Source of the DNA: Marinomonas primoryensis
GTDB lineage: Bacteria > Pseudomonadota > Gammaproteobacteria > Pseudomonadales > Marinomonadaceae
Assembly (NCBI RefSeq): GCF_013372285.1
Contig: NZ_CP054301.1
Span: 2,823,501-2,887,500 of the forward strand
Direction: 5' to 3'
DNA: 64,000 nucleotides
Shown here in pieces: positions 35,767 through 47,185 of the stretch (position 1 is its first letter; each line of letters begins with the position of its first letter). Under the pieces are notes generated by a model. That model was not told the DNA's origin, ran no database searches, and worked only from the letters and a program-made list of their open reading frames with translations. Made by a program: the position numbers and the translations under genes.

Positions 35767-36810
35767 TTACCCGTAATCTACTAGATTAAGAGAAGCCTCA
35801 CTGTCCATCAATTCATCGTGCATTGTCTCAACATGCCCAGCAACCTCATCAGGTGAAGAGAAGTGAGCAATATGGTACATAGCATCGCCTTCTTGTGCTA
35901 ACGGGATATTTTGTTTACCAATAATAATGCCGCCATTTTTACACAGCACCGTATCCAGAATATCACCGTAAGGGTCTTTGATTTCTGCCAATACTTCGCC
36001 TGCTTCGACAAGGTCACCAAGCTCTTTAATATGCGTCGTAAAGCCGCTATCCGTTGCTCTAACCCAGCTACTGCTTCGAGCAATTCTTGGCTCAGATAAC
36101 GATTTTTTACTACGAGATTTAGGCAGCATGCTCAAATGCCTCATAACACTGACAACACCTTTTACACCAGCGCGAATAGATAATTCATCGAAACGCAACG
36201 CCTCACCCGCTTCATACAAAATAACCTTAGCACCAAAATCATTTGCGCACTCACGCAATGAGCCATCTCTAAGGTTTGAGTTCATCACAACGGGCACACC
36301 AAAAGCCTTCGCAATTTCCAAGGTTTCTGGATCATCAAGATTCGCTCGTACTTGTGGTAAATTAGTACGATGCAAACTGCCTGTATGAAGATCTATACCG
36401 TAATTTGCCTTAGCTACGATCTCATTCAAAAAGTGATCGGCAACACGTCCAGCCAGCGAACCTCTCTTAGAGCCCGGAAAAGAGCGGTTTAAATCTCTAC
36501 GATCTGGTAGATAACGACTTTGGTTTAAAACACCATAGCCGTTAACAATTGGAACGGCGATAAGGGTGCCTCTAAGGTTGCTCAAATATTTGCTCTGAAT
36601 AATACGGCTGATAATTTCGATACCATTAAGCTCATCACCATGAATAGCAGCGCTAATAAATAAAGTTGGCCCTGCTTTTTTACCTCGCTTTACAAAGACA
36701 GGCATCGACATATTAGTATCTGTGTATAACTTAACCATTGGTATCTTGATACGAGCCGTACCACCTAAAGGAATATCCACACCCCCAATCGTTAAAACAG
36801 TACTGTCCAT
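35767..36810 (-). CDS. Succinylglutamate desuccinylase / aspartoacylase family hydrolase
   Basis: A 347-residue M14-fold zinc hydrolase. Zinc-site residues are visible in SAAIHGDELNGIEI (H..E) and GIDLHTGSLHRTNLPQVR (H), with a DRRDLNRSFPG block as the substrate-binding segment. The C-terminal third (about 245-330) looks like a barrel-sandwich domain. The start ATG shares its A with the TAA stop of the upstream rimK-type gene, so the two are translationally coupled. The substrate is unknown; it is not in an arginine catabolism cluster, so astE is unlikely. Confidence 0.88.
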   Translation of the reverse strand: MDSTVLTIGGVDIPLGGTARIKIPMVKLYTDTNMSMPVFVKRGKKAGPTLFISAAIHGDELNGIEIISRIIQSKYLSNLRGTLIAVPIVNGYGVLNQSRYLPDRRDLNRSFPGSKRGSLAGRVADHFLNEIVAKANYGIDLHTGSLHRTNLPQVRANLDDPETLEIAKAFGVPVVMNSNLRDGSLRECANDFGAKVILYEAGEALRFDELSIRAGVKGVVSVMRHLSMLPKSRSKKSLSEPRIARSSSWVRATDSGFTTHIKELGDLVEAGEVLAEIKDPYGDILDTVLCKNGGIIIGKQNIPLAQEGDAMYHIAHFSSPDEVAGHVETMHDELMDSEASLNLVDYG

Positions 36811-37715
36811 TATCCTTTACCTTTTGTCTTAGTGCTGCTTAGTAACGCTGTTTTTTCAATGTGCTCAATAATCATCGCTGCAACATCTTTTCCAGTAGCA
36901 GATTCAATACCCTCTAGACCTGGCGAAGAATTTACTTCCATTATTAGTGGACCATTATTAGATCTTAAAATATCCACACCACACATATTTAGACCCATCG
37001 CTTTGGCCGCTTCTACGGCCGTCCGACGCTCTTCCGGTGATAATTTAACCAGAGAAGCTGTACCACCACGGTGCAAATTAGAACGAAATTCACCTTCTGC
37101 GCCTTGTCTCTTCATGGCAGCAATAACTTTTCCACCCACGACCAAGCAACGGATATCAGCACCGCCAGCCTCTTTAATGTATTCTTGAACCAAAATATTT
37201 GCCTTTAGGCCCATAAAAGCTTCAATAATAGATTCTGCTGTTTTATTGGACTCAGCCAATACCACACCAATTCCTTGAGTTCCTTCAAGAAGCTTAATAA
37301 CCACTGGCGCACCGCCAACGTTTTTAAGTAAATCACTGATTTTATCAGGATGATTTGCAAAACCTGTTTTTGGCAAACCCAACCCTTTACGCGACATCAG
37401 CTGTAAAGATCTTAACTTATCTCGTGAACGACTGATCGCGACAGATTCGTTAATGCTGTAAGTACCCATCATCTCAAACTGACGAACAACAGCCGTTCCG
37501 TAAAAAGTTACTGATGCCCCAATTCGAGGGATTACAGCGTCATATTTAGGCAGCGCCTTACCGTCATATCGAACAACTGGGTTGCTACTTGTGATGTCCA
37601 TGTAACAATGCATCGTGTCAATAACATCCATCTCATGACCGAGCTTTTCACCAGCCTCAACCAATCGACGAGTAGAGTAGAGCCGAGGATTACGAGAAAG
37701 GATTGCAATTTTCAT
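36810..37715 (-). CDS. rimK: RimK family alpha-L-glutamate ligase
   Basis: A 301-residue ATP-grasp ligase, the same length as E. coli RimK (300), which adds glutamates to the C-terminus of ribosomal protein S6. Family blocks are [72 protein letters not shown] and [20 protein letters not shown]. The start at 37715 has AAAGGA upstream; ten more residues in frame are not conserved. The AspA-like gene follows with a one-base overlap. Confidence 0.92.
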   Translation of the reverse strand: MKIAILSRNPRLYSTRRLVEAGEKLGHEMDVIDTMHCYMDITSSNPVVRYDGKALPKYDAVIPRIGASVTFYGTAVVRQFEMMGTYSINESVAISRSRDKLRSLQLMSRKGLGLPKTGFANHPDKISDLLKNVGGAPVVIKLLEGTQGIGVVLAESNKTAESIIEAFMGLKANILVQEYIKEAGGADIRCLVVGGKVIAAMKRQGAEGEFRSNLHRGGTASLVKLSPEERRTAVEAAKAMGLNMCGVDILRSNNGPLIMEVNSSPGLEGIESATGKDVAAMIIEHIEKTALLSSTKTKGKG

Positions 37716-37837
37716 AGATGTCCTTTGAACAAAAAAAGAAAGCACGCATAACGCGATACTTATTAAAAAAGGTTTATGCCATTGGCGCGAGAATAGTGAA
37801 TAACTTGGAATTTAGAAAGGTATTTTATACATTTTGT

Positions 37838-37884
37838 ACAAAAAAAATCTCCAAAGACCTTCGTTATACAAAGATATTTGGAGA
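37838..37884 (-). terminator. Intrinsic terminator after der
   Basis: On the minus strand TCTCCAAA and TTTGGAGA enclose a 21-nt loop and are followed by T8. It lies about 30 bp beyond the der stop codon. Confidence 0.75.
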
Positions 37885-37912
37885 CTCTTAGGCAACCAGA
37901 CAAAAATAAAGT

Positions 37913-39250
37913 TTATTTTTTTGGTGCGTAAGGGTTTTCAGACGATTTAAATTCAAAAATAATTGGCGTACCAGTGATGTTAAGCACGGTTCTGAATTTG
38001 TTTTCAAGGTAGCGTTTATAGCTTCCAGGAATAGAATCAGTCTGGTTGCCGTGAACAACAATACGCGGCGGGTTAGACCCACCTTGGTGCGCGTATCTTA
38101 GCTTGATACGACGACTGTTCACCATTGGAGGCTGATGCTCTGCAACAGAGTCTTCCAAAATACGCGTCAAACGGTTTGTCGACCATTTTGCATAACAAGA
38201 CTCATAAGTACTTTCAATGGTGTCGTATAGATCACCAACACCAGTGCCATGTAAGGCTGAAATGTAATGTACTTTAGCGTAAGGCACAAAACCCAAGCGA
38301 CGCTCAACTTCACTCTTAATGTGCTCGCGTTCGTCTTTTTTAAGTCCATCCCATTTGTTAATGGCAAGCACTACACCACGGCCAGCATCCAATACATAAC
38401 CAATCATATGAAGATCTTGTTCTACCAAATCCTCATGGGAGTCAATAACCACAATCACAACATTAGCGTCTTGGATCGCCTGCAATGTCTTAACAATCGA
38501 AAATTTTTCAACCGCCTCTTTGACGTGCTTACGACGACGTACACCCGCTGTATCAATTAAAGTGTATTCTTTATCATGACGTGTATAAGGAATATAAACA
38601 CTATCACGAGTTGTACCTGGTAGATCAAACACAACAACACGGTCTTCACCTAACATGCGGTTAACCAGTGTTGATTTACCGACATTTGGACGCCCCACCA
38701 CACCGATACGAATACCACGAGACTCTAGGTTAATTTGGTTTTTAGCTTCCTCAACTCTTTCTGCAAATGGCAACATCACCTTATCAATTAAGATGTGCAC
38801 ACCCTTGCCATGAGAGGCTGCTATCGGATGTAAATCACCAAAACCTAACGAATAAAAATCAGCCAAGGCTATGTCTTCGTTAATACCATCGGTTTTATTG
38901 ACAACAAGAGAAACCACTTTATTTGAACGACGTAAATGGTTGGCGATCATTTCATCGGCAGGATTTAAACCATGACGACCGTCTACAAGAAACAAAACAG
39001 CGTCAGCTTCTTCTATCGCCAACAAAGACTGGCGTGCCATTTTTTCGTCAATACCTTGCTCATCACCACTGATACCACCAGTATCAATCACAATAAATTC
39101 GTGCTCACCAAGCTTACCATCACCGTATTTACGGTCACGAGTTAAGCCAGGATAATCGGCAACTAAAGCATCACGGGATCTCGTCAATTGATTGAAGAGC
39201 GTTGATTTGCCAACATTGGGTCTACCTACCAATGCAATAACTGGAATCAT
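37913..39250 (-). CDS. der: Ribosome-associated GTPase Der (EngA)
   Basis: A 445-residue protein with two tandem GTPase domains and a C-terminal KH-like domain. P-loops are [14 protein letters not shown] (residue about 8) and [14 protein letters not shown] (about 185), with matching DTGG/DTAG and NKxD motifs. It acts in 50S subunit assembly and is essential in most bacteria. It is the last gene of the rlmN-to-der block; a small GC-rich hairpin lies in the 94-bp gap after bamB. Confidence 0.97.
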   Translation of the reverse strand: MIPVIALVGRPNVGKSTLFNQLTRSRDALVADYPGLTRDRKYGDGKLGEHEFIVIDTGGISGDEQGIDEKMARQSLLAIEEADAVLFLVDGRHGLNPADEMIANHLRRSNKVVSLVVNKTDGINEDIALADFYSLGFGDLHPIAASHGKGVHILIDKVMLPFAERVEEAKNQINLESRGIRIGVVGRPNVGKSTLVNRMLGEDRVVVFDLPGTTRDSVYIPYTRHDKEYTLIDTAGVRRRKHVKEAVEKFSIVKTLQAIQDANVVIVVIDSHEDLVEQDLHMIGYVLDAGRGVVLAINKWDGLKKDEREHIKSEVERRLGFVPYAKVHYISALHGTGVGDLYDTIESTYESCYAKWSTNRLTRILEDSVAEHQPPMVNSRRIKLRYAHQGGSNPPRIVVHGNQTDSIPGSYKRYLENKFRTVLNITGTPIIFEFKSSENPYAPKK

Positions 39251-39344
39251 TTTTTTACCTATAAAAATACAAAGCGGCCACCACCCCTATTATAAGGGAT
39301 GGCAGCCTCTTAAAAAAATCGCTAAAAAGAAATCAAAATTAATT

Positions 39345-40478
39345 TCAATAGCTCAATGCCGTCACGTTAGAGTTCGGCGTAAGAATAAACAATCGCTTGT
39401 CGTTCGCTACCATGCGACTACCCGATGGAACATCATTATCGGCTACTTTATGAACAACCACTTCGCCCGTTATAAGGTCAAGTAAATGAACATAACCACC
39501 ACGATCCATCACAGCGACATAATCTTGGAAAAATTCAGGTGTAATCAAATCTCGGTCTACAAGATTCGCATTTTCCCATACTTCAGTACCATTCTTCGCA
39601 TTCAGAGCAATCACCTTGCTCTTCATATCAACAGCAACCAACAACTCTCCCCTTACAGCGACACCGACTGAACTAGGAATGCTGCGTTGCCACAGTGGAC
39701 GACCGCTTTCAATTGAAAGTGCGGCAAGCGTACCATTATAGGCAACAGCATAAACAACGCCGTTTTTTACTACTAAGCGACCATCAATGTCACTTAATCG
39801 CTCTATCTCATAACGACCCTCTGGCTTTCCCACATCATAAGACCAAAGTAAATCACCACCCTGTAGAGAAAACGCCTTCAGTTTACCATCAGCAAAACCA
39901 GCAACGACTTTACCATCAGCAATAATGGGTGCGCTTGTACCACGTACCGTCAAAGATGGCAAATCTTCCTTTGTTCGCCACAAAGTATCACCTGTTTCTG
40001 CATCAAGTACACTTAACCAACCATCGGAAGTTTGAATCGCTAATTTACCTGCGGCATAAGAAGCCTCAGACAACACCTCTGAGCTCAACACTTTTTCCCA
40101 CAATACGGATTGGCTCGCTAATGAAACGGCAACGAACTGGGCATCATATGTTCCAAAATACAAAACGTCACCATGACGTGTAACGCCTGCGCTTGGTTTA
40201 TAGCTGGTAGAAAAAGAGCTTTTCTTCTTTCCATTTTTTTGCCCAAGCTCGTAAATCGTTCCCTTCTTCGTTACAAAAAATAAAGAACCATCTTCTGCAA
40301 CTAGATTAAAGCGCTCACTAGACTCACCAAAACCACTATCTACACCTGCTCGCCATGCCGTCTTAAGTTTAACCTTACTTTCTACAGATGGAAGGCCTGG
40401 TAAAGCCGGACGCGAATTCGAGCAACCTTGAATAATTAAAGTGGCAAACAATACAATGAAAAAAAGTGACTTGCTCAT
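39345..40478 (-). CDS. bamB: Outer membrane assembly lipoprotein BamB
   Basis: A 377-residue lipoprotein of the BAM complex. The signal peptide ends in a lipobox IIQGC (Cys about residue 19). The rest is an eight-bladed propeller of PQQ-like repeats, with motifs such as GTIYELGQKNGK, LSVLDAETGDTLWR and YNGTLAALSIESGRPLW. It helps insert outer-membrane beta-barrels. It begins 2 bp after the yfgM stop and follows the standard yfgM-bamB-der order. Confidence 0.95.
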   Translation of the reverse strand: MSKSLFFIVLFATLIIQGCSNSRPALPGLPSVESKVKLKTAWRAGVDSGFGESSERFNLVAEDGSLFFVTKKGTIYELGQKNGKKKSSFSTSYKPSAGVTRHGDVLYFGTYDAQFVAVSLASQSVLWEKVLSSEVLSEASYAAGKLAIQTSDGWLSVLDAETGDTLWRTKEDLPSLTVRGTSAPIIADGKVVAGFADGKLKAFSLQGGDLLWSYDVGKPEGRYEIERLSDIDGRLVVKNGVVYAVAYNGTLAALSIESGRPLWQRSIPSSVGVAVRGELLVAVDMKSKVIALNAKNGTEVWENANLVDRDLITPEFFQDYVAVMDRGGYVHLLDLITGEVVVHKVADNDVPSGSRMVANDKRLFILTPNSNVTALSY

Positions 40479-40480
40479 AG

Positions 40481-41122
40481 TTAGCCTTTCACCAAATCCT
40501 TAAGTTTAATATCAAGCAAAGGGTGGTTCACACCAGCACCCAATGCTTCACTCGCTTTCTGGTAAGCGACACGCGCTTCATCGCGCTTACCTTGTGATAT
40601 TAAAATATCGCCCATTAATTCTTGTTGCTGTGTAGCAAACTCTTCCTCAGATACCTTTTCTACACGAGCCAAAGCCCCTGTATAATCTTCTTTTTGAAGC
40701 ATTAAACGAGCCACTCGTAGATTCGCAATAGCAACAAAGGAGACATCTTGTGTTTTAGTAATGGCAATATCTAAAGCATTGATCGCTTCATCATATTTGC
40801 CATTTTCAGCATCTACACGAGCCAAAAATAACTGTCCAAACATGGCATAGCCTGTATCACCATAATCATCAGTAAGTTGCTGAGCGATAAAGGTCACTGT
40901 TTTCTGATTATTTTCATCGCTTAAATCTGCAGCGGCTTGAACTAAGTTTTGATAAAGCGCAGAGGCCTCGCTGGTGTAGTTTGCTTGGCTATTTTTCCAA
41001 GCTTGCCAACCAAAATAGCTGCCAGCAGCAACAGCAACAGCAACGATCAACATCACACCATTTTTCTTCCACCAAGCCTTAAACGCTTCGATTTGTTCTT
41101 CTTCAGTTTTTAATTCAGCCAC
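40481..41122 (-). CDS. yfgM: YfgM family TPR membrane protein
   Basis: A 213-residue inner-membrane protein. A short cytoplasmic N-terminus (MAELKTEEEQIEAFKAWWKK) precedes one membrane span (GVMLIVAVAVAAGSYFGW), and the periplasmic part carries TPR-like helices. In E. coli, YfgM works with PpiD at the Sec translocon. The gene lies between hisS and bamB, its usual place. Confidence 0.93.
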   Translation of the reverse strand: MAELKTEEEQIEAFKAWWKKNGVMLIVAVAVAAGSYFGWQAWKNSQANYTSEASALYQNLVQAAADLSDENNQKTVTFIAQQLTDDYGDTGYAMFGQLFLARVDAENGKYDEAINALDIAITKTQDVSFVAIANLRVARLMLQKEDYTGALARVEKVSEEEFATQQQELMGDILISQGKRDEARVAYQKASEALGAGVNHPLLDIKLKDLVKG

Positions 41123-41185
41123 TTATTAGTACCTCGTTCAAGATGACGCTTAATCGTATAAAAAGCGACATTCTGTAAAATAAAA

Positions 41186-42460
41186 TTATAATTTGTCATC
41201 AATGTATGTTGGGACATCACCCAGTGAACAAGCATGCTGCTCACCTGTTGACATGTCTTTGATCAGACATACACCTTGATCAATTTCATTTTGCCCTAAA
41301 ATAATCGTGAAACGAGCCTCTGACTTATCGGCTTTTTTCATTTGACTCTTAAAGCTTCCACCGCCACAGTGACGTAATACGACTCGACTTGAGTCTATTG
41401 CACGAATACTTTCCGCTAGAACAAAAGACGCTATTTCAGCATCATCACCCATGCTAGTAACAAACACATCAGTCGAAAATTTGGCGGCAGCTGGAATTAA
41501 TTCCAAAGTTTCAAGAAGAAGAACCAAGCGTTCTATTCCCATCGCAAAACCCACCGCTGGCGTTGACTTACCGCCTAACTGCTCAACCAATCCATCATAA
41601 CGCCCACCAGCACAAATTGTGGCTTGCGAGCCGAGGTGACTGGTTACCCATTCAAAAACGGTCTTACCGTAATAATCCAAACCACGAACTAGGCGATGAT
41701 TGATAATATACGGCACATTATTAGCTTTTAAGATCGCTTGTAAGCGATCAAAATGTACTTGTGACTCTTCACCAATAAAGTCCTCAAGGTTCGGAGCACC
41801 TTTAAGAACGGACTGAGTTGATTCATCTTTAGAGTCTAGTATTCGCAATGGGTTAGAAACCAAACGACGCTGACTGTCTTCATCTAGCTGATTTTTAAAC
41901 TCTGTCAAATATTCAACTAAAGCGACTTTAAACGCTTCACGCTCCGTCGACAAACCGATAGTGTTTAACTGCAACTCAACATGCTCCAGAAGGCCTAGCT
42001 TCTGCCACAATCGAGCCGATAAAATAATTAATTCCGCATCAATGTCCGCAGAACCCATACCAAAAGATTCCACACCAATTTGATGAAATTGACGATAACG
42101 ACCTTTTTGAGGGCGCTCATAACGAAACATTGGTCCGGTGTACCACAAACGCTGAACTTGATTAAACAACAAGCCAGCTTGATCTGCCGCACGAACACAA
42201 CTTGCGGTTCCCTCTGGTCGTAAGGTTAAGGATTCACCATTACGATCATCAAAGGTATACATTTCTTTTTCTACGATATCGGTTGTTTCGCCAACACCAC
42301 GTTTGAACAAATCTGTATTTTCAACGATAGGGAAACGAATCTGTTGATAACCATAAGACTTAACAACATCGGCAACCGTTTTTTCTAAATACAGCCAAAC
42401 AGAAGACTGATCAGGCAGTATGTCATTCATTCCCCTGATTGCTTGAATTTTTCGAGCCAC
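41186..42460 (-). CDS. hisS: Histidyl-tRNA synthetase
   Basis: A 424-residue class II synthetase. Motif 2 appears as [20 protein letters not shown], the histidine-specific loops as [12 protein letters not shown] and [15 protein letters not shown], and motif 3 as [17 protein letters not shown]-terminal anticodon-binding domain follows. The start [16 protein letters not shown] is typical. It follows ispG after 9 bp. Confidence 0.97.
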   Translation of the reverse strand: MARKIQAIRGMNDILPDQSSVWLYLEKTVADVVKSYGYQQIRFPIVENTDLFKRGVGETTDIVEKEMYTFDDRNGESLTLRPEGTASCVRAADQAGLLFNQVQRLWYTGPMFRYERPQKGRYRQFHQIGVESFGMGSADIDAELIILSARLWQKLGLLEHVELQLNTIGLSTEREAFKVALVEYLTEFKNQLDEDSQRRLVSNPLRILDSKDESTQSVLKGAPNLEDFIGEESQVHFDRLQAILKANNVPYIINHRLVRGLDYYGKTVFEWVTSHLGSQATICAGGRYDGLVEQLGGKSTPAVGFAMGIERLVLLLETLELIPAAAKFSTDVFVTSMGDDAEIASFVLAESIRAIDSSRVVLRHCGGGSFKSQMKKADKSEARFTIILGQNEIDQGVCLIKDMSTGEQHACSLGDVPTYIDDKL

Positions 42461-42469
42461 AATAGATCC

Positions 42470-43582
42470 TTAAATTTTCACAATGATATTGGCTAATTCT
42501 CGTTCTTTTAAGAGCGCCTTATCACGAATCATTTTTTCTAAATCATCAACGAGCGTATCATTCTTTGTTTTACTGTTTGGCTTACCATCTTGATAAATCA
42601 GATTATTAGGAGAACCTCCAGCAAGACCTATATCCGCTTCTTTTGCTTCACCAGGACCATTCACAACACAACCAATAACCGCGACATCCATTGGCGTCGT
42701 GATATCATCAAGGCGCTCTTCTAGTTCATTCATGGTTTTAATAACATCAAAATTCTGGCGAGAGCAGCTTGGACAGGCTATAAAGTTAATGCCTCGACTG
42801 CGCAACTTCAAACTGCGCAACATATCCCAACCCACTTTAACTTCTTGCACAGGATCTGCCGCTAAAGAAACGCGCAACGTATCACCAATACCATCCATCA
42901 ATAGCAAACCAAGACCAATAGACGATTTCACCGTTCCAGAGCGTAAACCACCAGCTTCAGTAATCCCTAAATGCAATGGATTATCTATCTGGCTAGCTAT
43001 TTTACGGTACGCTTCCACCGTCATAAAAATATCGGATGCTTTCAAGCTTAACTTATACTCATGAAAGTCCAGCTCATCAAAATATTGAATTTGACGAAAC
43101 GCAGATTCAACCAAAGCATCTGGTGTTGGTTCTCCGTATTTTTTCTGCAAATCTTTTTCTAAAGAACCAGCATTTATACCGATGCGAATAGGAATATTTT
43201 TATCTCGAGCACAGTCTACAACGGCGCGAATACGATCTTTATTACCGATATTTCCTGGATTAATTCGTAAACAATCAACCCCATATTCGGCTACTTTTAG
43301 GGCGATCTTATAATCGAAATGGATGTCAGCAACGAGAGGGATCGAAACGGCTTCGCGTATTTTCTTGAAGGCTTCAGCAGCGTCCATAGAGGGAATAGAG
43401 ACACGAACAATATCCGCACCCGCATTCGCAATGGCGCGAATCTGCGCCACTGTCGCATCAACATCACACGTTTCTGTGTTAGTCATACTCTGAACACTGA
43501 TCGGCGCACCACCGCCAACCGGTACATTTCCCACCATAATCTGACGAGAAAGACGACGTTTAATAGGTGATTCAAAATGCAT
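42470..43582 (-). CDS. ispG: 4-hydroxy-3-methylbut-2-enyl diphosphate synthase IspG
   Basis: A 370-residue [4Fe-4S] enzyme of the MEP isoprenoid pathway. The N-terminal TIM barrel opens with [19 protein letters not shown]. Cluster cysteines lie in [11 protein letters not shown] and [11 protein letters not shown] in the C-terminal domain, with the conserved Glu following. Length agrees with E. coli IspG (372). It lies 8 bp after rodZ. Confidence 0.97.
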   Translation of the reverse strand: MHFESPIKRRLSRQIMVGNVPVGGGAPISVQSMTNTETCDVDATVAQIRAIANAGADIVRVSIPSMDAAEAFKKIREAVSIPLVADIHFDYKIALKVAEYGVDCLRINPGNIGNKDRIRAVVDCARDKNIPIRIGINAGSLEKDLQKKYGEPTPDALVESAFRQIQYFDELDFHEYKLSLKASDIFMTVEAYRKIASQIDNPLHLGITEAGGLRSGTVKSSIGLGLLLMDGIGDTLRVSLAADPVQEVKVGWDMLRSLKLRSRGINFIACPSCSRQNFDVIKTMNELEERLDDITTPMDVAVIGCVVNGPGEAKEADIGLAGGSPNNLIYQDGKPNSKTKNDTLVDDLEKMIRDKALLKERELANIIVKI

Positions 43583-43590
43583 AAGATTCT

Positions 43591-44595
43591 CTACTTGAGC
43601 TCAAATCGAGCCAAATCTTTACGTGTAAAAGAAGAAAAATCGAAGACTTCACCTTTGTATTTCAAAGATGACACACCCTTGGCGTAACCCAATACAACTC
43701 TATATGGTGCATTGCCTGTTAACGCCAATTTGCTACCGGCAGACTTCACCCCAGAAAACAAAATTTTTCCTGTGGCATCGCGTACTTCAGTCCAACAGTC
43801 TTCTTCAAAAACTATTTCAACATCATTAGAGTAAGAAGGTGCTTTGGGAGGCACAATGCGCTCTATCGGAACCGCAGCGGCTGCCCTTACGACTTCAGCA
43901 GGGCTAACACCGGCTTCTTCTAGAATGGCCATTGTCTCTGCTGAAAGTCCTGTTACAACACCGTCATTCGAAGACGTTTTCGCATCCTTAACAGTGTTCC
44001 CTTCAACAAAATCATTCCTTTCAAGGGTTGTTCCTGTACTGGCATTTGAACTGGACACATTAGAAATAGGAACAGGCTCACTTGACTCATTCAAAACCGG
44101 TTCAATTGTCTCAGTTTCTGGAACCACAACCGTTTCGCTTACTTCATCATTTGTGTCATCAGCTGCCACTGTTTGATTCGATTGAGAAGGCCACCAAAAA
44201 ACCAAGAAAACCAAAACAGCAACAATGACGACAGAAATAAAAATAACAAACGGATCACCTAAGTGAGTTTGCTTATTTACCTTATCTACAGGTTTGATCG
44301 TAGACTCTGCACCCTCCCGCTCACCGTCAAATGCATGTAACATTTCGGAATGATCTATACCCAAAAGGCGGCAGTAACTTTTTAGGAAGCCCCGAGCAAA
44401 TGTCACGGAGCGAAAAAACTGAAAGTTATTGGCTTCAAGCGCACGCACTTGATCAATTGGAATTTTTAGTGCTGTGGCAACATGTCTTTCATCAAACTCT
44501 AGCTCTAGTCTTTTTGCTTTTAATCGTTTACCAATATTAATTGTATCTGTACTTGTTTTACTTACAGAAACATCCGTTTGAATTTCAGTGGTCAT
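43591..44595 (-). CDS. rodZ: Cytoskeleton protein RodZ
   Basis: A 334-residue bitopic membrane protein that links MreB to the cell-wall machinery. The N-terminal Xre-type HTH covers about residues 20-85 ([20 protein letters not shown]), one membrane span lies at about 120-140 ([20 protein letters not shown]), then comes an acidic Ser/Thr/Glu-rich periplasmic linker, and finally the DUF4115 beta domain ([19 protein letters not shown]). ATG 44595 is 1 nt after the pilW stop. The HTH is known to bind MreB rather than DNA. Confidence 0.92.
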   Translation of the reverse strand: MTTEIQTDVSVSKTSTDTINIGKRLKAKRLELEFDERHVATALKIPIDQVRALEANNFQFFRSVTFARGFLKSYCRLLGIDHSEMLHAFDGEREGAESTIKPVDKVNKQTHLGDPFVIFISVVIVAVLVFLVFWWPSQSNQTVAADDTNDEVSETVVVPETETIEPVLNESSEPVPISNVSSSNASTGTTLERNDFVEGNTVKDAKTSSNDGVVTGLSAETMAILEEAGVSPAEVVRAAAAVPIERIVPPKAPSYSNDVEIVFEEDCWTEVRDATGKILFSGVKSAGSKLALTGNAPYRVVLGYAKGVSSLKYKGEVFDFSSFTRKDLARFELK

Positions 44596-44596
44596 G

Positions 44597-45322
44597 TCAA
44601 TACCTTGAGCCATTCAGGCATGTAAAATTACTCGCAGATGAATACAGTGTAGGGTCAGTCTCGCGTGCAATTAAATGCCACGACAGACAATTGTACTCAT
44701 CAAAATGCACCGATCCTCGGGCAATTTGTTTATCAGCCTGGATATTATTAAAAATTAAGCGAGCTTTGTTATTACTACCGTGTATTAAAACAAGATTGAG
44801 CTCCGTCATCAAACCAATCAGAGGCAAATCAGCAATTTCTTTTGCCTGTTTTAGATAGATTGCAGCCAAATTTACGTGATTCTGACGTATTGCACATCTA
44901 GAAAGATTAATTTGCACAGATTGACGCTTTGAGTAGCCTTTTTCATCCGCTTTTTGAAATGCGTCACACGCCTCTTTCCAGTGTTTTTTAAGCCCTAATA
45001 GAACTCCGTAATTATTCCAAATAAAATCATCATCTGGGTATTTCTGTAATGCTTCCACATACACCAAAAGCGCTTTGCTATATTGCTCAACACTTAGCCA
45101 ATACAAACCTAATAGTCGCCAATAATCTCGCTCTTGATACGACACATCAATCTTATCTAGTTGCTTTTTAGCCAGTACCCACTGACCAAGCAAAAGATGC
45201 GCCTGAACAAGCGACAACCTTTTCGGTTCAGAAATGGGAGGCGAGGAAGGCGCAACAACCTGATAAGCACAAGAAGTACTAAGTAAACATACCAACACAA
45301 AAGGCAATAACCACAATCGCAT
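44597..45322 (-). CDS. pilW: Type IV pilus biogenesis lipoprotein PilW/PilF
   Basis: A 241-residue lipoprotein with a lipobox LSTSC and about five TPR units (for example AHLLLGQWVLAKKQLDKI and YSKALLVYVEALQKYPDD). By family and locus it is the pilotin that helps the PilQ secretin assemble in the outer membrane. The ATG at 45322 has AAGGA about 8 nt upstream and is preferred over the more upstream in-frame start. The sequence is more divergent than its neighbours, as is usual for this gene. Confidence 0.82.
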   Translation of the reverse strand: MRLWLLPFVLVCLLSTSCAYQVVAPSSPPISEPKRLSLVQAHLLLGQWVLAKKQLDKIDVSYQERDYWRLLGLYWLSVEQYSKALLVYVEALQKYPDDDFIWNNYGVLLGLKKHWKEACDAFQKADEKGYSKRQSVQINLSRCAIRQNHVNLAAIYLKQAKEIADLPLIGLMTELNLVLIHGSNNKARLIFNNIQADKQIARGSVHFDEYNCLSWHLIARETDPTLYSSASNFTCLNGSRY

Positions 45323-45364
45323 ACTGACATCCTTGTCATACACAGAATAATTTAATCAAACAAA

Positions 45365-46480
45365 CTAACTTTTCACTTCTCGCAATTCAATATACTTTTG
45401 ACTCCGGCGAGTCTTATCTTGGAAATCACCCACTAGTTGACCACATGCCGCATCGATATCATCACCACGAGTGGTTCGCACTGTGACCGTATAACCAGCG
45501 TCTGCTAAAATTTTCTGAAAGCGACGAGTACGGTTATTGGATGGCTTTTCGTAACCAGAGTTCGGGAAAGGGTTAAAAGGAATCAAGTTAATCTTACACT
45601 CCAAATCCTTCAGCAATTCAGCCAATTCATGCGCCTGCTCTTCATTATCATTCACACCAGACATCATAGTGTATTCAATGGTGATATGACGTTTATCAGG
45701 CAAGTTAGCCAAGTAATGCTGACACGCTTCAAGCAATTCAGCAATTGGGTACTTCTTATTGATAGGAACCAATTCATTTCGAAGTGCATCATTCGGCGCA
45801 TGTAATGAAACGGCTAACGACACATCTGTGCGCTTCACTAATTCATATATTTTCGGCACAACGCCCGAAGTACTTAGTGTTACACGGCGCTTAGACAAAC
45901 CATATGCATGATCGTGCATCATTAGAATCATCGCATCAACAACTGGTTCGAAGTTCATCAGCGGCTCGCCCATTCCCATCATGACAACATTCGTAACACG
46001 ACGAGGTCCATTTGGGTCCATTGGACCAAAAGATTTAATCGCAATCCACACTTGACCGATGATTTCTGCTGGCGTTAAATTTCGGTTAAACCCCTGCTTT
46101 CCGGTTGAACAAAAACTGCAATCCAAAGAACAACCTACTTGTGACGAGACACATAAGGTCGCACGATTACCATCGGGAATTAAAACGGTTTCAACGCAGT
46201 CGTTCTTCCCACCTTCCGTACGTATAATCCATTTGCGTGTGCCGTCTTGAGAGATTTCTTGAGACACCACTTTAGGTCCACGAATTTCACAAATCCCTTC
46301 TAACTTCGCCCGCAATGCCTTACTGACATCGGTCATTTCGTCGAAGCTTTCAGCGCCTTTTTGGTGAATCCATTTGATCACCTGAGTGGCACGAAATTTT
46401 TTCTCGCCGATTGATTCAAAGAACTCAATCAGTTTTTCAGGTGATAACCCTAATAGGTTTACTTTTTTGATGTCAGTCAT
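45365..46480 (-). CDS. rlmN: Dual-specificity RNA methyltransferase RlmN
   Basis: A 371-residue radical SAM enzyme that makes 2-methyladenosine in 23S rRNA (A2503) and tRNA (A37). It has the cluster motif [15 protein letters not shown], the [13 protein letters not shown] block and the catalytic C-terminal cysteine in [14 protein letters not shown]. It is the first gene of the conserved rlmN-pilW-rodZ-ispG-hisS-yfgM-bamB-der order. Confidence 0.96.
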   Translation of the reverse strand: MTDIKKVNLLGLSPEKLIEFFESIGEKKFRATQVIKWIHQKGAESFDEMTDVSKALRAKLEGICEIRGPKVVSQEISQDGTRKWIIRTEGGKNDCVETVLIPDGNRATLCVSSQVGCSLDCSFCSTGKQGFNRNLTPAEIIGQVWIAIKSFGPMDPNGPRRVTNVVMMGMGEPLMNFEPVVDAMILMMHDHAYGLSKRRVTLSTSGVVPKIYELVKRTDVSLAVSLHAPNDALRNELVPINKKYPIAELLEACQHYLANLPDKRHITIEYTMMSGVNDNEEQAHELAELLKDLECKINLIPFNPFPNSGYEKPSNNRTRRFQKILADAGYTVTVRTTRGDDIDAACGQLVGDFQDKTRRSQKYIELREVKS

Positions 46481-46519
46481 AATTCAATGTCGCTTGCTGT
46501 GTATAGCATTAAGTGTAAA

Positions 46520-46592
46520 CGAAAAAAGCCTCTGAAAAGAAAAGTCTTTTCAGAAGCCTCTGTAAAAAAGCGGGCTAGTGCCCGCTTTCACA
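46520..46592 (-). terminator. Two tandem intrinsic terminators after ndk
   Basis: On the minus strand the first stem is AAGCGGGC/GCCCGCTT followed by T6. The second is GAGGCTTCTGAAAAGA with TCTTTTCAGAGGC (one bulge), followed by T6. They separate ndk from rlmN. Confidence 0.85.
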
Positions 46593-46625
46593 AATCAGTT
46601 CGGACATAAAGGTCCTAGCTGTCAA

Positions 46626-47033
46626 TTACTTACCGAAGAAGTAAGCAATTTCACGAGTTGCAGATTCAACAGAATCAGAACCGTGAACAGCATTAGCATC
46701 GATAGATGTTGCGTAATCTGCACGTAGAGTACCAGCAGTCGCTTCTTTAGGGTTTGTAGCACCCATAAGTTCGCGGTGACGAAGAACAGCGCCTTCACCT
46801 TCAAGAACAGAAACAACAACAGGACCAGACGTCATGAAAGCAACCAAATCTTTGTAGAAAGGACGCTCTTTGTGCTCAGCGTAAAAACCGCCAGCCAATA
46901 CGTCGTCTAGTTGAACCATTTTCGCTTCAACGATTTTAAAACCAGCACGTTCAAAACGAGTGTAGATTTCGCCGATTACGTTTTTAGCAACAGCATCAGG
47001 CTTGATGATAGATAGAGTGCGTTCTAACGCCAT
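46626..47033 (-). CDS. ndk: Nucleoside diphosphate kinase
   Basis: A 135-residue kinase that transfers phosphate between nucleoside di- and triphosphates through a phospho-His. Blocks are [20 protein letters not shown], the [12 protein letters not shown] loop and the active-site [12 protein letters not shown]. It is slightly shorter than the common 141-143 because the C-terminus stops soon after YFFGK. It lies between the Fe-S locus and rlmN, its usual gammaproteobacterial position. Confidence 0.96.
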   Translation of the reverse strand: MALERTLSIIKPDAVAKNVIGEIYTRFERAGFKIVEAKMVQLDDVLAGGFYAEHKERPFYKDLVAFMTSGPVVVSVLEGEGAVLRHRELMGATNPKEATAGTLRADYATSIDANAVHGSDSVESATREIAYFFGK

Positions 47034-47185
47034 GGTATAACTCCAAATTTAATTTAAAGGGGCGATGCTTTGCATGGCCCGGGACATAAAAGTTCAGCGC
47101 GTGGATTATACGCATCAATTCATTAAAATTGTATGCTCAAGCGAACATTATTTATAGCAATGGAAATAAAAGCGTGTTTTATCGC

